A DNA stretch of 14,858 nt from Omnitrophica WOR_2 bacterium RIFCSPHIGHO2_01_FULL_52_10 (GTDB taxonomy: Bacteria > Omnitrophota > Gorgyraeia > Zapsychrales > Zapsychraceae), in the NCBI GenBank assembly GCA_001805565.1, contig MHGM01000103.1, positions 1 to 14,858 of the forward strand, read 5' to 3'. A program made the translations under genes and the position numbers. The notes under the pieces were generated by a model. That model was not told the origin of the DNA and ran no database searches. It was given only the letters and a program-made list of their open reading frames with translations. How positions within the stretch are numbered: position 1 is the first letter of the stretch; each line of letters begins with the position of its first letter. Shown here one piece after another: positions 6,379 to 13,605 of the stretch.

Positions 6379-7095
6379 ATGCCCAAGCTTGGTGTTAATA
6401 TCGATCATGTAGCTACTCTGCGCCAGGCACGGCGAGAATACGACCCCGACCCCATCGCCGCCGCGCGGTGTTGTGAAGAAGCCGGCGCGGAGGGCATCGT
6501 CGCGCATTTGCGTGAAGACCGACGCCATATCCAGGACAAAGATATCCGTGCTTTGCGCAAGAGTATTGCCACGCGGTTGAACCTCGAGATGTCACTGGAT
6601 GATAAAATTGTTGCCATCGTTTGTTCCGTCCGCCCGGATGTGGCGACCATCGTTCCGGAAAAGCGCGCGGAGATCACCACCGAGGGCGGCCTGGACGTTG
6701 TTAAGCATTTCCGGCGGATCAAATTGGCGGCCGCGGCATTAAAAAAAGCGGGGATCAAAGTCAGTCTTTTTATCGATCCCGTCGCGGCACAAATCGTCAG
6801 GACCAAAGAATCGGGCGCGAACATCGTGGAGCTCCACACCGGCGCTTACGCCAACGCCAAAACGTCGCAACAGATCGCACGTGAACTTAATAAGATCAAG
6901 ACAATGACCGCGTTTGCCCGAAAGATGGGGATGACGGTCAACGCGGGGCACGGCTTAAAATATGATAACGTCCGGGCGATCGCGCGGATTCCCGGCGTTG
7001 CTGAATTAAATATCGGACATTCGATCATTTCCCGTGCCGTATTTGTTGGGCTGGAAACAGCGGTACGAGAAATGATCGGCCGGATAAAACGATAA
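6379..7095 (+). CDS. pdxJ: Pyridoxine 5'-phosphate synthase PdxJ
   Basis: Closes the pyridine ring of vitamin B6 from 1-deoxy-D-xylulose 5-phosphate and 3-amino-2-oxopropyl phosphate in the DXP-dependent pathway. The 238-residue TIM barrel has the family motifs LGVNIDHVATLRQAR (4-18), VAHLREDRRHIQD (41-53, catalytic His 43), NLEMS (68-72, catalytic Glu 70), ELHTGAYA (151-158), NAGHGL (188-193, catalytic His 191) and NIGHSII (211-217). Length is normal. The ATG follows palindrome A by 2 bases and has no visible Shine-Dalgarno, so initiation may depend on the repeat's structure or be leaderless-like. acpS follows after 9 nt, the same pdxJ-acpS pairing as in E. coli. Confidence 0.97.
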   Translation: MPKLGVNIDHVATLRQARREYDPDPIAAARCCEEAGAEGIVAHLREDRRHIQDKDIRALRKSIATRLNLEMSLDDKIVAIVCSVRPDVATIVPEKRAEITTEGGLDVVKHFRRIKLAAAALKKAGIKVSLFIDPVAAQIVRTKESGANIVELHTGAYANAKTSQQIARELNKIKTMTAFARKMGMTVNAGHGLKYDNVRAIARIPGVAELNIGHSIISRAVFVGLETAVREMIGRIKR

Positions 7096-7104
7096 GGGAA
7101 ATTT

Positions 7105-7455
7105 ATGGTTTTGGGTATTGGGACGGATATCATTGAGATCGACAGGATCGATAAGGCCATCCAGCGCTGGGGCGACGGGTTCCTGTCCCACGTTTTTAAC
7201 AAAGAAGAGATCGAGTATGCGCGGAAATACAAATTTTCCGCGCCGCATTTTGCCGGCCGGTTTGCCGCGAAAGAGGCTATCTATAAAGCGATCGGGGACA
7301 ACAAGAATCTGGGCTGGAAGGACATTAAGATCCTCAATGACCCGAACGGAAAACCGTATTGTGTTTTAAACGACCGAAAGTTCGTTAATAAAATTCTTAT
7401 TTCGATTTCGCACACGCGCAATTACGCGGTCGCCAGTGCCGTTGTTACCAAATGA
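7105..7455 (+). CDS. acpS: Holo-[acyl-carrier-protein] synthase AcpS
   Basis: Transfers 4'-phosphopantetheine from CoA to the conserved Ser of acyl carrier protein, activating it for fatty acid synthesis. The 116-residue protein has the canonical motifs GIGTDIIEIDRI (4-15, metal ligand D8), GRFAAKEAIYKAIG (51-64, E57) and SISHTRNYAVASAVV (100-114). Length is typical of the short trimeric AcpS type. An AGGGA (7095-7099) lies 5 bases before the ATG. It is 9 nt after pdxJ and is followed by nnrD after 1 nt, or overlaps it if the upstream GTG is used. Confidence 0.97.
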   Translation: MVLGIGTDIIEIDRIDKAIQRWGDGFLSHVFNKEEIEYARKYKFSAPHFAGRFAAKEAIYKAIGDNKNLGWKDIKILNDPNGKPYCVLNDRKFVNKILISISHTRNYAVASAVVTK

Positions 7456-7456
7456 T

Positions 7457-8317
7457 ATGAAAGTGCCAACACCGCTAACCCGCCGCGATCCGGACGCTTA
7501 TAAGAATCAATTCGGCCATGTGTGCGTTATCGCGGGTTCCGGAAGGATGTTGGGGGCGGCGGCGTTGACCAGTTTGGCCGCGATGCGTGCCGGCGCGGGG
7601 CTGGTGACGGCAGCCGTTCCCGCGAGCCTCAACGCGGCGGCGCACAAAAAGATCAGCAATGTCGTCATGACATTGCCGTTGAAGGAAACGAAGGCGCAGA
7701 CGGTTTCTGTCGATGCGTTTGCCCAGATCCGCCGGATCAGTGATCAATTCGACGTTTTTGTCATTGGGCCGGGATTGTCGCGGCATCCTTCAACGCAGCG
7801 GCTAGTCTTAAAAATTACTGGCACTTTATCCAAACCGTTGGTAAGCGATGCTGACGCCCTTTACGCTTTGGCCGGACACGCCGAAATCTTGCACAAAACG
7901 GATACCTTAAAGATTTTGACGCCGCATCCCGCAGAGATGGCGCGATTGATCAAACGATCACGAGATTATGTTGAAAAGAATCGTCGGCAAACGGCGCTCG
8001 AATTCGCCCGAAAATATGGTTGCGTTTTATTGTTGAAAGGTCATCGCACGGTGGTGGCTTCGCCGCAAGGAAAGGTCTATATCAATACAACCGGTAATGC
8101 CGGTATGGCGACTGCCGGCAGCGGCGATGTTTTGACCGGAATGATCGCCGCGCTGGTTGGCCAGGGATTGACGGGGTTCGAAGCGGCCAAATTCGGCGCG
8201 TATTGGCACGGAAAAGCGGGAGATCTGGCGGCGCAGGCCAAGACCAGGGCTTCCATGATCGCTTCGGACATCATTGAAGAGATCCCAAACGCTTTAAAGG
8301 TGATAGGTGATAGGTGA
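7457..8317 (+). CDS. nnrD: ADP-dependent NAD(P)H-hydrate dehydratase (stand-alone NnrD)
   Basis: Repairs hydrated NAD(P)H back to NAD(P)H using ADP (or ATP in some relatives). It has the ribokinase-like carbohydrate-kinase fold: [21 protein letters not shown] (19-39), SDADAL (130-135), [10 protein letters not shown] (155-164), LLKGH (192-196) and the nucleotide/anion-hole motif [15 protein letters not shown] (214-228). The usual N-terminal epimerase domain (NnrE) of bifunctional proteins is absent. The start chosen is ATG 7457, 1 nt after the acpS stop; a GTG at 7436 in the same frame would add 7 residues and overlap acpS. The last codons (KVIGDR and TGA) are written by the tandem 7-mers of palindrome B, so the repeat supplies the stop codon and the natural C-terminus may once have differed. 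Confidence 0.92.
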   Translation: MKVPTPLTRRDPDAYKNQFGHVCVIAGSGRMLGAAALTSLAAMRAGAGLVTAAVPASLNAAAHKKISNVVMTLPLKETKAQTVSVDAFAQIRRISDQFDVFVIGPGLSRHPSTQRLVLKITGTLSKPLVSDADALYALAGHAEILHKTDTLKILTPHPAEMARLIKRSRDYVEKNRRQTALEFARKYGCVLLLKGHRTVVASPQGKVYINTTGNAGMATAGSGDVLTGMIAALVGQGLTGFEAAKFGAYWHGKAGDLAAQAKTRASMIASDIIEEIPNALKVIGDR

Positions 8318-8357
8318 TAGTATCGCCACTATCACCTAATACCCATCACCTATCAAC
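8299..8357. repeat. Heptad-repeat palindrome B (GGTGATA / TATCACC)
   Basis: Three perfect tandem GGTGATA units (8299-8319), a 10-base spacer (8320-8329) and four 7-mers of the opposite orientation: TATCACC, TAATACC, CATCACC, TATCAAC (8330-8357). The left arm can pair with 8330-8350 at 18 of 21 positions, making a long hairpin. The left arm lies inside the end of nnrD and supplies its TGA (8315-8317); the right arm lies in the leader of queH, ending 10 bases before its ATG. It has the same design as palindrome A (7-bp units, tandem copies on one arm and reverse complements on the other) but an unrelated unit. No T-run follows. Confidence 0.85.
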
Positions 8358-8367
8358 TAAACCGGCT

Positions 8368-9024
8368 ATGCAAAGTTTACCGTCACGACCACATGTCGAA
8401 ACGCCCAACAGCGAGAAGCGTGTGCTTTTGCATTCCTGTTGCGCGCCGTGTTCCTGTGACGTGATGGCGACGATGGTTGAATCCGGCATCGACCTGACAA
8501 TTTTTTTCTACAATCCCAACATCCACCCTCGTGAGGAATATGAAATCCGCAAGGAAGAAAACATCCGTTTTGCCGGTCAATGTCGCATCCCGATTATCGA
8601 TGCCGATTATGACCGGGAGAGCTGGTTCGGCCGCGTCAAAGGGCTGGAGCGGGAGCCGGAGCGGGGCAAACGCTGCACCATGTGTTTCGATATGCGATTT
8701 GAGCGCACGGCCCTGTATGCCCATGAGCATGGTTTTAAAGTGTTTACCAGCAGCCTGGGGATAACGCGCTGGAAGAATATGGACCAAGTCAACGAAAGCG
8801 GGATGCGCGCGGCCAGTCGTTATCCGAATATGATCTATTGGACGTATAATTGGCGCAAAATGGGCGGCTCCCAGCGAATGTACGAACTTTCCAAACAGGA
8901 AGAATTTTATCAGCAGGAATATTGCGGTTGTGTTTATTCGCTGCGTGATACGAATTTATTTCGTCTGCAGCAAGGTAAGGAGAAAATTCAGATCGGGGAA
9001 AAATATTACAAGGTGAACTCATGA
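8368..9024 (+). CDS. queH: Epoxyqueuosine reductase QueH
   Basis: Reduces epoxyqueuosine to queuosine at tRNA position 34, the last step of Q synthesis, in organisms that use QueH instead of the cobalamin enzyme QueG. The protein starts the DUF208/QueH core at [14 protein letters not shown] (19-32), with adjacent Cys 24 and 25. It continues with [18 protein letters not shown] (47-64), RCTMCFDMR (102-110; Cys 103/106), [16 protein letters not shown] (127-142) and [10 protein letters not shown] (185-194; Cys 186/188). These Cys pairs fit the metal/iron-sulfur and redox sites. The ATG at 8368 was chosen because a GTG at 8314, which overlaps the nnrD stop, would add 18 residues encoded largely by palindrome B. 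No clear Shine-Dalgarno is present for either. Its TGA overlaps the next ATG (ATGA). Confidence 0.93.
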   Translation: MQSLPSRPHVETPNSEKRVLLHSCCAPCSCDVMATMVESGIDLTIFFYNPNIHPREEYEIRKEENIRFAGQCRIPIIDADYDRESWFGRVKGLEREPERGKRCTMCFDMRFERTALYAHEHGFKVFTSSLGITRWKNMDQVNESGMRAASRYPNMIYWTYNWRKMGGSQRMYELSKQEEFYQQEYCGCVYSLRDTNLFRLQQGKEKIQIGEKYYKVNS

Positions 9025-9962
9025 AACTGATTGTCCAGATTCCATGTCTTAATGAAGAAGCAAGTCTTCCCAAAACCCTGGACGATCTGCCTAAACAGAT
9101 CCACGGGATCGACCGGATCGAAGTCCTTATCGTTGACGACGGGAGCACGGACCGGACCTCGGAAGTGGCCCGCCGCAATGGCGTGCAGCATATCGTGCGT
9201 TTTACAAAGCGCAAAGGGCTGGCCCGGGCGTTTTATGCAGGACTCGACGCCTCGCTCAAAGCCGGGGCCGATATCATTGTCAATACGGATGCCGATGGAC
9301 AGTACAAGGGAGAAGATATTCCTCGACTCGTTCAGCCGATTTTGGAAGGCAAGGCCGACATCGTCATCGGCAATCGCGATATTGAGAACGTCCAGCAATT
9401 CTCCTGGATAAAAAAACGCCTGCAGCGCCTCGGCAGCTGGGTCGTCCGTCAGCTTACCGGATCGACGATCAGTGACGCCACGACCGGGTTTCGCGCCTAT
9501 AATAGTGAGGCGGCTTTAAAGCTGAATATCATTTCTGATTATACGTACACACTGGAAAGTATCATCCAGGCCGAGCACAAAGGTTTGGCGATCCACAATA
9601 TAATGATTTCGACCAATGACGTGCGGCGTCAATCACGTCTTTTCCGGAGTATCCCCGAGTATCTGAAGCGCTCGATGATCACGATTATCCGTGTGTACGC
9701 GATGTTCAACCCCTTCCAGATCTTCATGCGGGCGGGAGCCATCATATTGTTTTTGGGCCTTCTGGTCGGGTGCAGGTTCTTGTTCTATTATTTTCTGACC
9801 GGCGGCACCGGGAAAATCCAATCTTTGATCCTTACCGCTGTCCTTATCCTGATCGGCTTTCAAGTTATGATCGTGGGCCTTGTGTCCGATCTGATCTCGG
9901 CCAACCGGCGGTTGCTCGAAGACGCCCTTTATCGCACAAAGAAAATGGAATTGAAAAAATAA
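9021..9962 (+). CDS. Membrane-anchored family 2 glycosyltransferase
   Basis: A DPM1/GtrB-like GT2 of 313 residues. The GT-A domain has the nucleotide-binding Asp motif VDDGSTDRT (38-46), the metal-binding DAD in [13 protein letters not shown] (88-100) and IGNRD (116-120), and ends around residue 225. Two membrane helices follow, about 235-257 and 268-290, leaving a short basic cytoplasmic tail. Members of this family transfer a sugar from a nucleotide donor to a polyprenyl phosphate on the inner membrane face. Here the sugar and acceptor cannot be told from sequence. The start overlaps the queH stop by 4 nt (9021-9024), with AAGGTG just upstream. It is the first of a run of glycan genes, so it probably makes a lipid-linked sugar for them. 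Confidence 0.88.
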   Translation: MKLIVQIPCLNEEASLPKTLDDLPKQIHGIDRIEVLIVDDGSTDRTSEVARRNGVQHIVRFTKRKGLARAFYAGLDASLKAGADIIVNTDADGQYKGEDIPRLVQPILEGKADIVIGNRDIENVQQFSWIKKRLQRLGSWVVRQLTGSTISDATTGFRAYNSEAALKLNIISDYTYTLESIIQAEHKGLAIHNIMISTNDVRRQSRLFRSIPEYLKRSMITIIRVYAMFNPFQIFMRAGAIILFLGLLVGCRFLFYYFLTGGTGKIQSLILTAVLILIGFQVMIVGLVSDLISANRRLLEDALYRTKKMELKK

Positions 9963-9980
9963 TCTCAATCAATTGAGGCG

Positions 9981-10718
9981 ATGAGCGATTTTCTATTGAG
10001 ATTATTGAAAGATCCCTGCGGCTCGGTCAAACGCGCTTTCCTGAAGATCTTTGTTCTCCCGATAAAGTACGGCCGGGGACAGAATTATAATGCCGCTGGC
10101 TACTGGAAGGATCGTTTCCAGAGATATTCAACGGCGATGAAAGGGGTCGGCTGTGAAGGTTTAAGCGAAGAGGATAATCTGCGCGCCAGAGAACAGGCGA
10201 TCAAGATCTTTGATGCGGCTTGTCGCACGCAAAACATCCGGTTCGATCAGATCAATATTCTGGAGATCGGCTGCGGCAATGGTTTTTACACGGATTATCT
10301 GCGGCAAAATGGTGCGCGGAACTACACGGGGATCGATATCACGGACGTGCTCTTCGGGCCATTGCGGGCGAAGTTCCCGGCCTACAATTTTGTGCGAAAA
10401 GATGTTACGGCCGATTCGCTGGAGGGCCAATATGATTTTATTGTCATGATGGACGTTATCCAGCACGTCGTGAATCGGGAGAAGCTTTTATCCGCCTTGG
10501 ACAATATCAAGGGTTGTCTGTGCCCTAACGGCGTTTTTATCGTGGCGCCCCTAACCGCTGCCAGCAAAAGGCATTTGTTCCATGTCCATCGCTGGTCCGT
10601 CAATGAATTAGATCTTGTTTTCCGCGGAAATTATTCCCGTCAAATTATTCCTTTTCGGGTCGGAGAAGATCTGGTGGTTATTCACAACAACAAGGCGGGA
10701 TCAGGGACCTTTAAATGA
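9981..10718 (+). CDS. Class I SAM-dependent methyltransferase
   Basis: A 245-residue protein with Rossmann methyltransferase motifs: LEIGCGNGFYTDYL (94-107, SAM-binding motif I), YTGIDITD (115-122, acidic loop), FVRKDV (137-142) and YDFIVMMDVIQHV (151-163, motif IV region), then LCPNGVFIVAP (180-190). The N-terminal 90 residues are less typical and probably form a cap. The ATG is preceded by GAGG. It lies 18 nt after the GT2 and overlaps the next glycosyltransferase by 4 nt, so a sugar or glycolipid O/N-methylation role is inferred. The substrate is unknown. Confidence 0.87.
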   Translation: MSDFLLRLLKDPCGSVKRAFLKIFVLPIKYGRGQNYNAAGYWKDRFQRYSTAMKGVGCEGLSEEDNLRAREQAIKIFDAACRTQNIRFDQINILEIGCGNGFYTDYLRQNGARNYTGIDITDVLFGPLRAKFPAYNFVRKDVTADSLEGQYDFIVMMDVIQHVVNREKLLSALDNIKGCLCPNGVFIVAPLTAASKRHLFHVHRWSVNELDLVFRGNYSRQIIPFRVGEDLVVIHNNKAGSGTFK

Positions 10719-11899
10719 ATGTGCTGGTTACAACCTCAACATTCCCGCGCTGGCCCAATGACGCGGGATCGCCATTTGTTTATGAGTTGTGTCAGCGCCT
10801 CAGAGAGCAAGGGCTCAACGTCGTTGTTCTGGCACCACATGCGCGCGGCGCCAGGAAATTTGAAGTGGTGGACGGACTAAAGATCTTTCGGTATCAATAT
10901 CTGCCCGAGATGTTGGAAGGGCTTACGTATGACGGCGGTATTCTCTCCAAGCTGCGGGCCAATAAATTCAACTATTTAGGGATCCCGTTTTTTTTGTTTT
11001 TTCAGTTATGGGCGATACGGCGGATTGTTAAGGCCGAACAGATCAAGACCCTCCACGCGCATTGGGTTCTGCCGCAGGGCCTGGTCGCCGCGTTTTATAA
11101 AAAGATGTTTAACCCGCGCATGAAGATCGTTTGTACGGCCCACGGGAGTGATCTTTTGGCCCTTAAAAGCCCGTTTTTACGATGGTTAAAACGACTGGCC
11201 CTGCGCGAAATCGACCGTCTGACCGTGGTCAGCCACGCGCTGGAAGATGAGATCCGGCGCTTGGCGGTGGATAATATCCCGGTAGAGGTGTTGCCCATGG
11301 GAGTCGATCTCGCGCACTTTACGCCGGATCATTATTCCGATGCCATAAAGGAAAAACACGGGGTCCGGGGGGAGCTTCTGCTTTTTGTCGGACGCTTGAG
11401 CGAAGAGAAGGGTATCGAATATCTGATTAAGGCCATGCCGGAGATTCTCGGGCGGTTTCCCGCCGCGAAGTTACTCATTGTCGGAAGCGGTCCTTTGGAA
11501 AATCAGTTAAGGGTATTGGTGGAGAATACCGGCATTGCGGCCAATGTGGTTTTCGTGGGGCCTGTCGCGCATTTGTCGCTGGCCGATTATTACGCGACGG
11601 CGGATGTGTTGATCGGCCCTTCGGTGCGTGAGGGCTTTGGGCTTGTTTTTGTTGAGGCCATGGCCTGCGGCTGCCCGGTTATCGCTTCGGACCTGCCGGG
11701 CATTGCCGACATCATCGTGGAGGGTAAAACCGGTTTTTGCGTTCGGTCTCTGGACAGCCAGGCCATTGCCGGGAAAACCATTGAGGTGTTGCAAGATCAA
11801 TCCCTTAGGGAACAGGTAAAATCTCAAGCGCGTGCCTATGTCGCCGCACGTTTTAGCGCACAACGCGCCGCCGCCAGATATAAGGAGATATTAGCATGA
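10715..11899 (+). CDS. Family 4 (GT-B) glycosyltransferase
   Basis: A retaining glycosyltransferase of 394 residues with two Rossmann domains. The N-terminal part begins NVLVTTSTFPRWPNDAGSPF (2-21), the Gly-rich acceptor-side loop common in GT4. HAHWVLPQG (114-122) and CTAHGSD (140-146) follow. The C-terminal donor domain has VLPMGVD (192-198), LFVGRLSEEKG (223-233, Arg and Lys contacting the nucleotide phosphate), LIVGSGPL (254-261) and the E-x7-E motif EGFGLVFVE (306-314), followed by AMACGCPVIA (315-324). Length and motifs are normal. AGGGA is upstream of the ATG, and it shares 4 nt with each neighbour (10715-10718 and 11896-11899), implying translational coupling in the glycan operon. Donor sugar unknown. 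Confidence 0.92.
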   Translation: MNVLVTTSTFPRWPNDAGSPFVYELCQRLREQGLNVVVLAPHARGARKFEVVDGLKIFRYQYLPEMLEGLTYDGGILSKLRANKFNYLGIPFFLFFQLWAIRRIVKAEQIKTLHAHWVLPQGLVAAFYKKMFNPRMKIVCTAHGSDLLALKSPFLRWLKRLALREIDRLTVVSHALEDEIRRLAVDNIPVEVLPMGVDLAHFTPDHYSDAIKEKHGVRGELLLFVGRLSEEKGIEYLIKAMPEILGRFPAAKLLIVGSGPLENQLRVLVENTGIAANVVFVGPVAHLSLADYYATADVLIGPSVREGFGLVFVEAMACGCPVIASDLPGIADIIVEGKTGFCVRSLDSQAIAGKTIEVLQDQSLREQVKSQARAYVAARFSAQRAAARYKEILA

Positions 11900-12660
11900 A
11901 TGGTTCGCCAGCAGGAATGGAGATCCGGGGATTCCTTAAGAATATTTTCTTCCGATTTATTCAGCCGCAAATGCCTTTTCGTATTCTATGGGGTTTAGGG
12001 ACATCGCCAACCAGCATTTTGACAAAGTTTTTGGTGCGTTCGGAAGCGTGGATTGAGATTCGCAACACCAATCTTGCGCTTGAACCAGAACGAAAAAAAG
12101 CCTTACAAAACCTTTGCACAATTCCCAAAATGTCAACATATGCCATTGGAAGTATCGTTAATTTTATAACGGCCCAGTTAAAGCCTGATCATGCGTTTGT
12201 TAATGTTGGTGTTTGGCACGGCTTTACATTTTTGTCGGGTGTGCTTAACAATCCGCAGAAGCGATGCGTGGGTGTCGATAATTTTAGCGAGTTCACAGGG
12301 CCTAAAGATGCGTTTATGCGGCTGTTCGATGAATATAAAAGTTCCAGCCATGAATTTTATGAAATGGATTACCGGCGATATTTCCAAGAGAAGCATAGCG
12401 GCCCGATCGGGTTTTATATTTACGACGGGAACCATAGTTACGAAAATCAGATGAAAGGTCTGGAAGTCGCCGAGCCATTTTTTGCTCCGGGTTGCGTTGT
12501 CCTGGTCGATGATACGAACATCGAGGCCGTGCATCGGGCGACGATGGATTTCATCGCTCGCCGGGCCGGCAAATACGCGGTCTTGCTCGATCAAAAAACG
12601 CGTTGCAACGCGCATCCAACGTTCTGGAACGGAATTATCGTTTTTCAAAAAACTGCGTAA
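11896..12660 (+). CDS. SAM-dependent methyltransferase-like protein (Methyltransf_24 type)
   Basis: A 254-residue protein. Residues 101-115 (FVNVGVWHGFTFLSG) resemble motif I of class I methyltransferases with V-G-V-W in place of the usual E-x-G-x-x-x-G. GVDNF (126-130) fits the acidic loop, and YDGNHSYENQMKGLEVAEPF (176-195) followed by GCVVLVDDTN (199-208) is the pattern of Methyltransf_24 and related sugar or antibiotic methyltransferases, where D-G-x-H and D-D bind metal and substrate. The N-terminal 80 residues are not recognised. A strong AAGGAG is 8 bases before the ATG. It overlaps the preceding GT4 by 4 nt and ends 5 nt before the flippase-like gene. Its place among glycan genes suggests sugar modification. 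Assignment to the fold is good, the substrate is unknown. Confidence 0.75.
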   Translation: MNGSPAGMEIRGFLKNIFFRFIQPQMPFRILWGLGTSPTSILTKFLVRSEAWIEIRNTNLALEPERKKALQNLCTIPKMSTYAIGSIVNFITAQLKPDHAFVNVGVWHGFTFLSGVLNNPQKRCVGVDNFSEFTGPKDAFMRLFDEYKSSSHEFYEMDYRRYFQEKHSGPIGFYIYDGNHSYENQMKGLEVAEPFFAPGCVVLVDDTNIEAVHRATMDFIARRAGKYAVLLDQKTRCNAHPTFWNGIIVFQKTA

Positions 12661-12665
12661 GCCCT

Positions 12666-13604
12666 ATGTCGCCCGTGAAACGAAAGTGGCTGGAGTTCGC
12701 CGTCGCCTTTTTGAGCATCGCATTTATCAGCAGCTACTTTCTTCGTCATTTTGATGAATTCCGCAAGATCGCCAACCTTGGCGCCGCCCACATTATTGGT
12801 ATTCTTGCCTTGAGCTTCACGATCCACCTGTTGATCGGTTATAAGGTTTTGTTGATATTGAAGCAGCTGGGTCTGCGGGCAATTACTTGCATGGAATGGT
12901 TGCGGATATTCACGGTGTCCCGGTTCATTAATTTTCACCTCACCCAGGGCGCGAATGTATATCGCAGTATTTTGCTCAAAAAAGATTACGATTTTTCGTA
13001 TACTAAATCCATCAGTGTCATGCTGATTTTTGCCTGGGTCGATGTCGTTTTTATATTCTTTTTGGCCTGGATCGCGTTTGCATTTGCCGGCAGTCATTGG
13101 AAGATCAGTAGACTCGACCTGGTTTTCCTGTTGCCCATGGTGTTGCTCGCTTTGATCGTGGCCCCGATGGCAATTTATGCTATCTTCAAGCGACTGGACG
13201 TGCGGACACCGCGTCTGCGCTGGCTGCATGACAAATGTTTGGAAATGGCCGCGTATGCCAAAGAAAGCGTTCGCGACCACGTACTGCTCAGGCGCCTGTT
13301 TCTATTGAGCGTTATTTCGTTCATTTTTTATGCGCTGGCCGTTTACATTGCCTTTGCAGGCATCGGGGTCCATTTAAACGCCGAAGCAAGTTTGCTTTTT
13401 ACGGTTGTTATTTTGCTCAGCAGTGTTGTCAACATCACGCCCAATAACATCGGCGTGATGGAGCTTCTTTACGGCGGGCTTGCTCATGTCATGGGGTTGA
13501 CTTTAGGAGAAGGCGTATTGGCCTGCGGGATCATCCGCGTTCTGGGATATTTTCTTGTCGCGGGGTTGGCTTTATTGTGCCTGGGGAAAAAGAATAAGAA
13601 ATAA
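12666..13604 (+). CDS. UPF0104 / LPG-synthase-TM family membrane protein (flippase-like)
   Basis: A 312-residue integral membrane protein with about eight hydrophobic segments (around 10-27, 43-64, 80-92, 117-139, 152-173, 209-230, 241-257 and 280-305). The family signature is in SSVVNITPNNIGVMELLYG (252-270), equivalent to the T-P-G-G-x-G-x-x-E segment of the lysylphosphatidylglycerol synthase membrane domain. There is no C-terminal aminoacyl-transferase domain, so it is the AglD/UPF0104 form often found next to glycosyltransferases. Proteins of this type are proposed to move or bind polyprenyl-linked glycans or lipids. The start ATG 12666 is preferred because it lies just before MSPVKRKW and the first helix, 5 nt after the previous stop; an in-frame TTG at 12603 would overlap it by 58 nt. 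Specific substrate unknown. Confidence 0.82.
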   Translation: MSPVKRKWLEFAVAFLSIAFISSYFLRHFDEFRKIANLGAAHIIGILALSFTIHLLIGYKVLLILKQLGLRAITCMEWLRIFTVSRFINFHLTQGANVYRSILLKKDYDFSYTKSISVMLIFAWVDVVFIFFLAWIAFAFAGSHWKISRLDLVFLLPMVLLALIVAPMAIYAIFKRLDVRTPRLRWLHDKCLEMAAYAKESVRDHVLLRRLFLLSVISFIFYALAVYIAFAGIGVHLNAEASLLFTVVILLSSVVNITPNNIGVMELLYGGLAHVMGLTLGEGVLACGIIRVLGYFLVAGLALLCLGKKNKK

Positions 13605-13605
13605 A

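Noticed and set aside
8299..8357. Short repeats as a CRISPR array
   Set aside because: The units are 7 bp in direct contact with no spacers, and the second half is inverted. No cas genes are present.
9964..9977. CTCAAT-CA-ATTGAG inverted repeat before the methyltransferase gene
   Set aside because: It has 6-bp arms with a 2-base centre, too tight for a hairpin and of a size expected by chance, although it includes the ribosome binding site.
12645..13280. 211-codon minus-strand ORF opposite the UPF0104 gene
   Set aside because: It is rich in polar residues that mirror the hydrophobic codons of the real membrane protein, which is typical of an antisense shadow.
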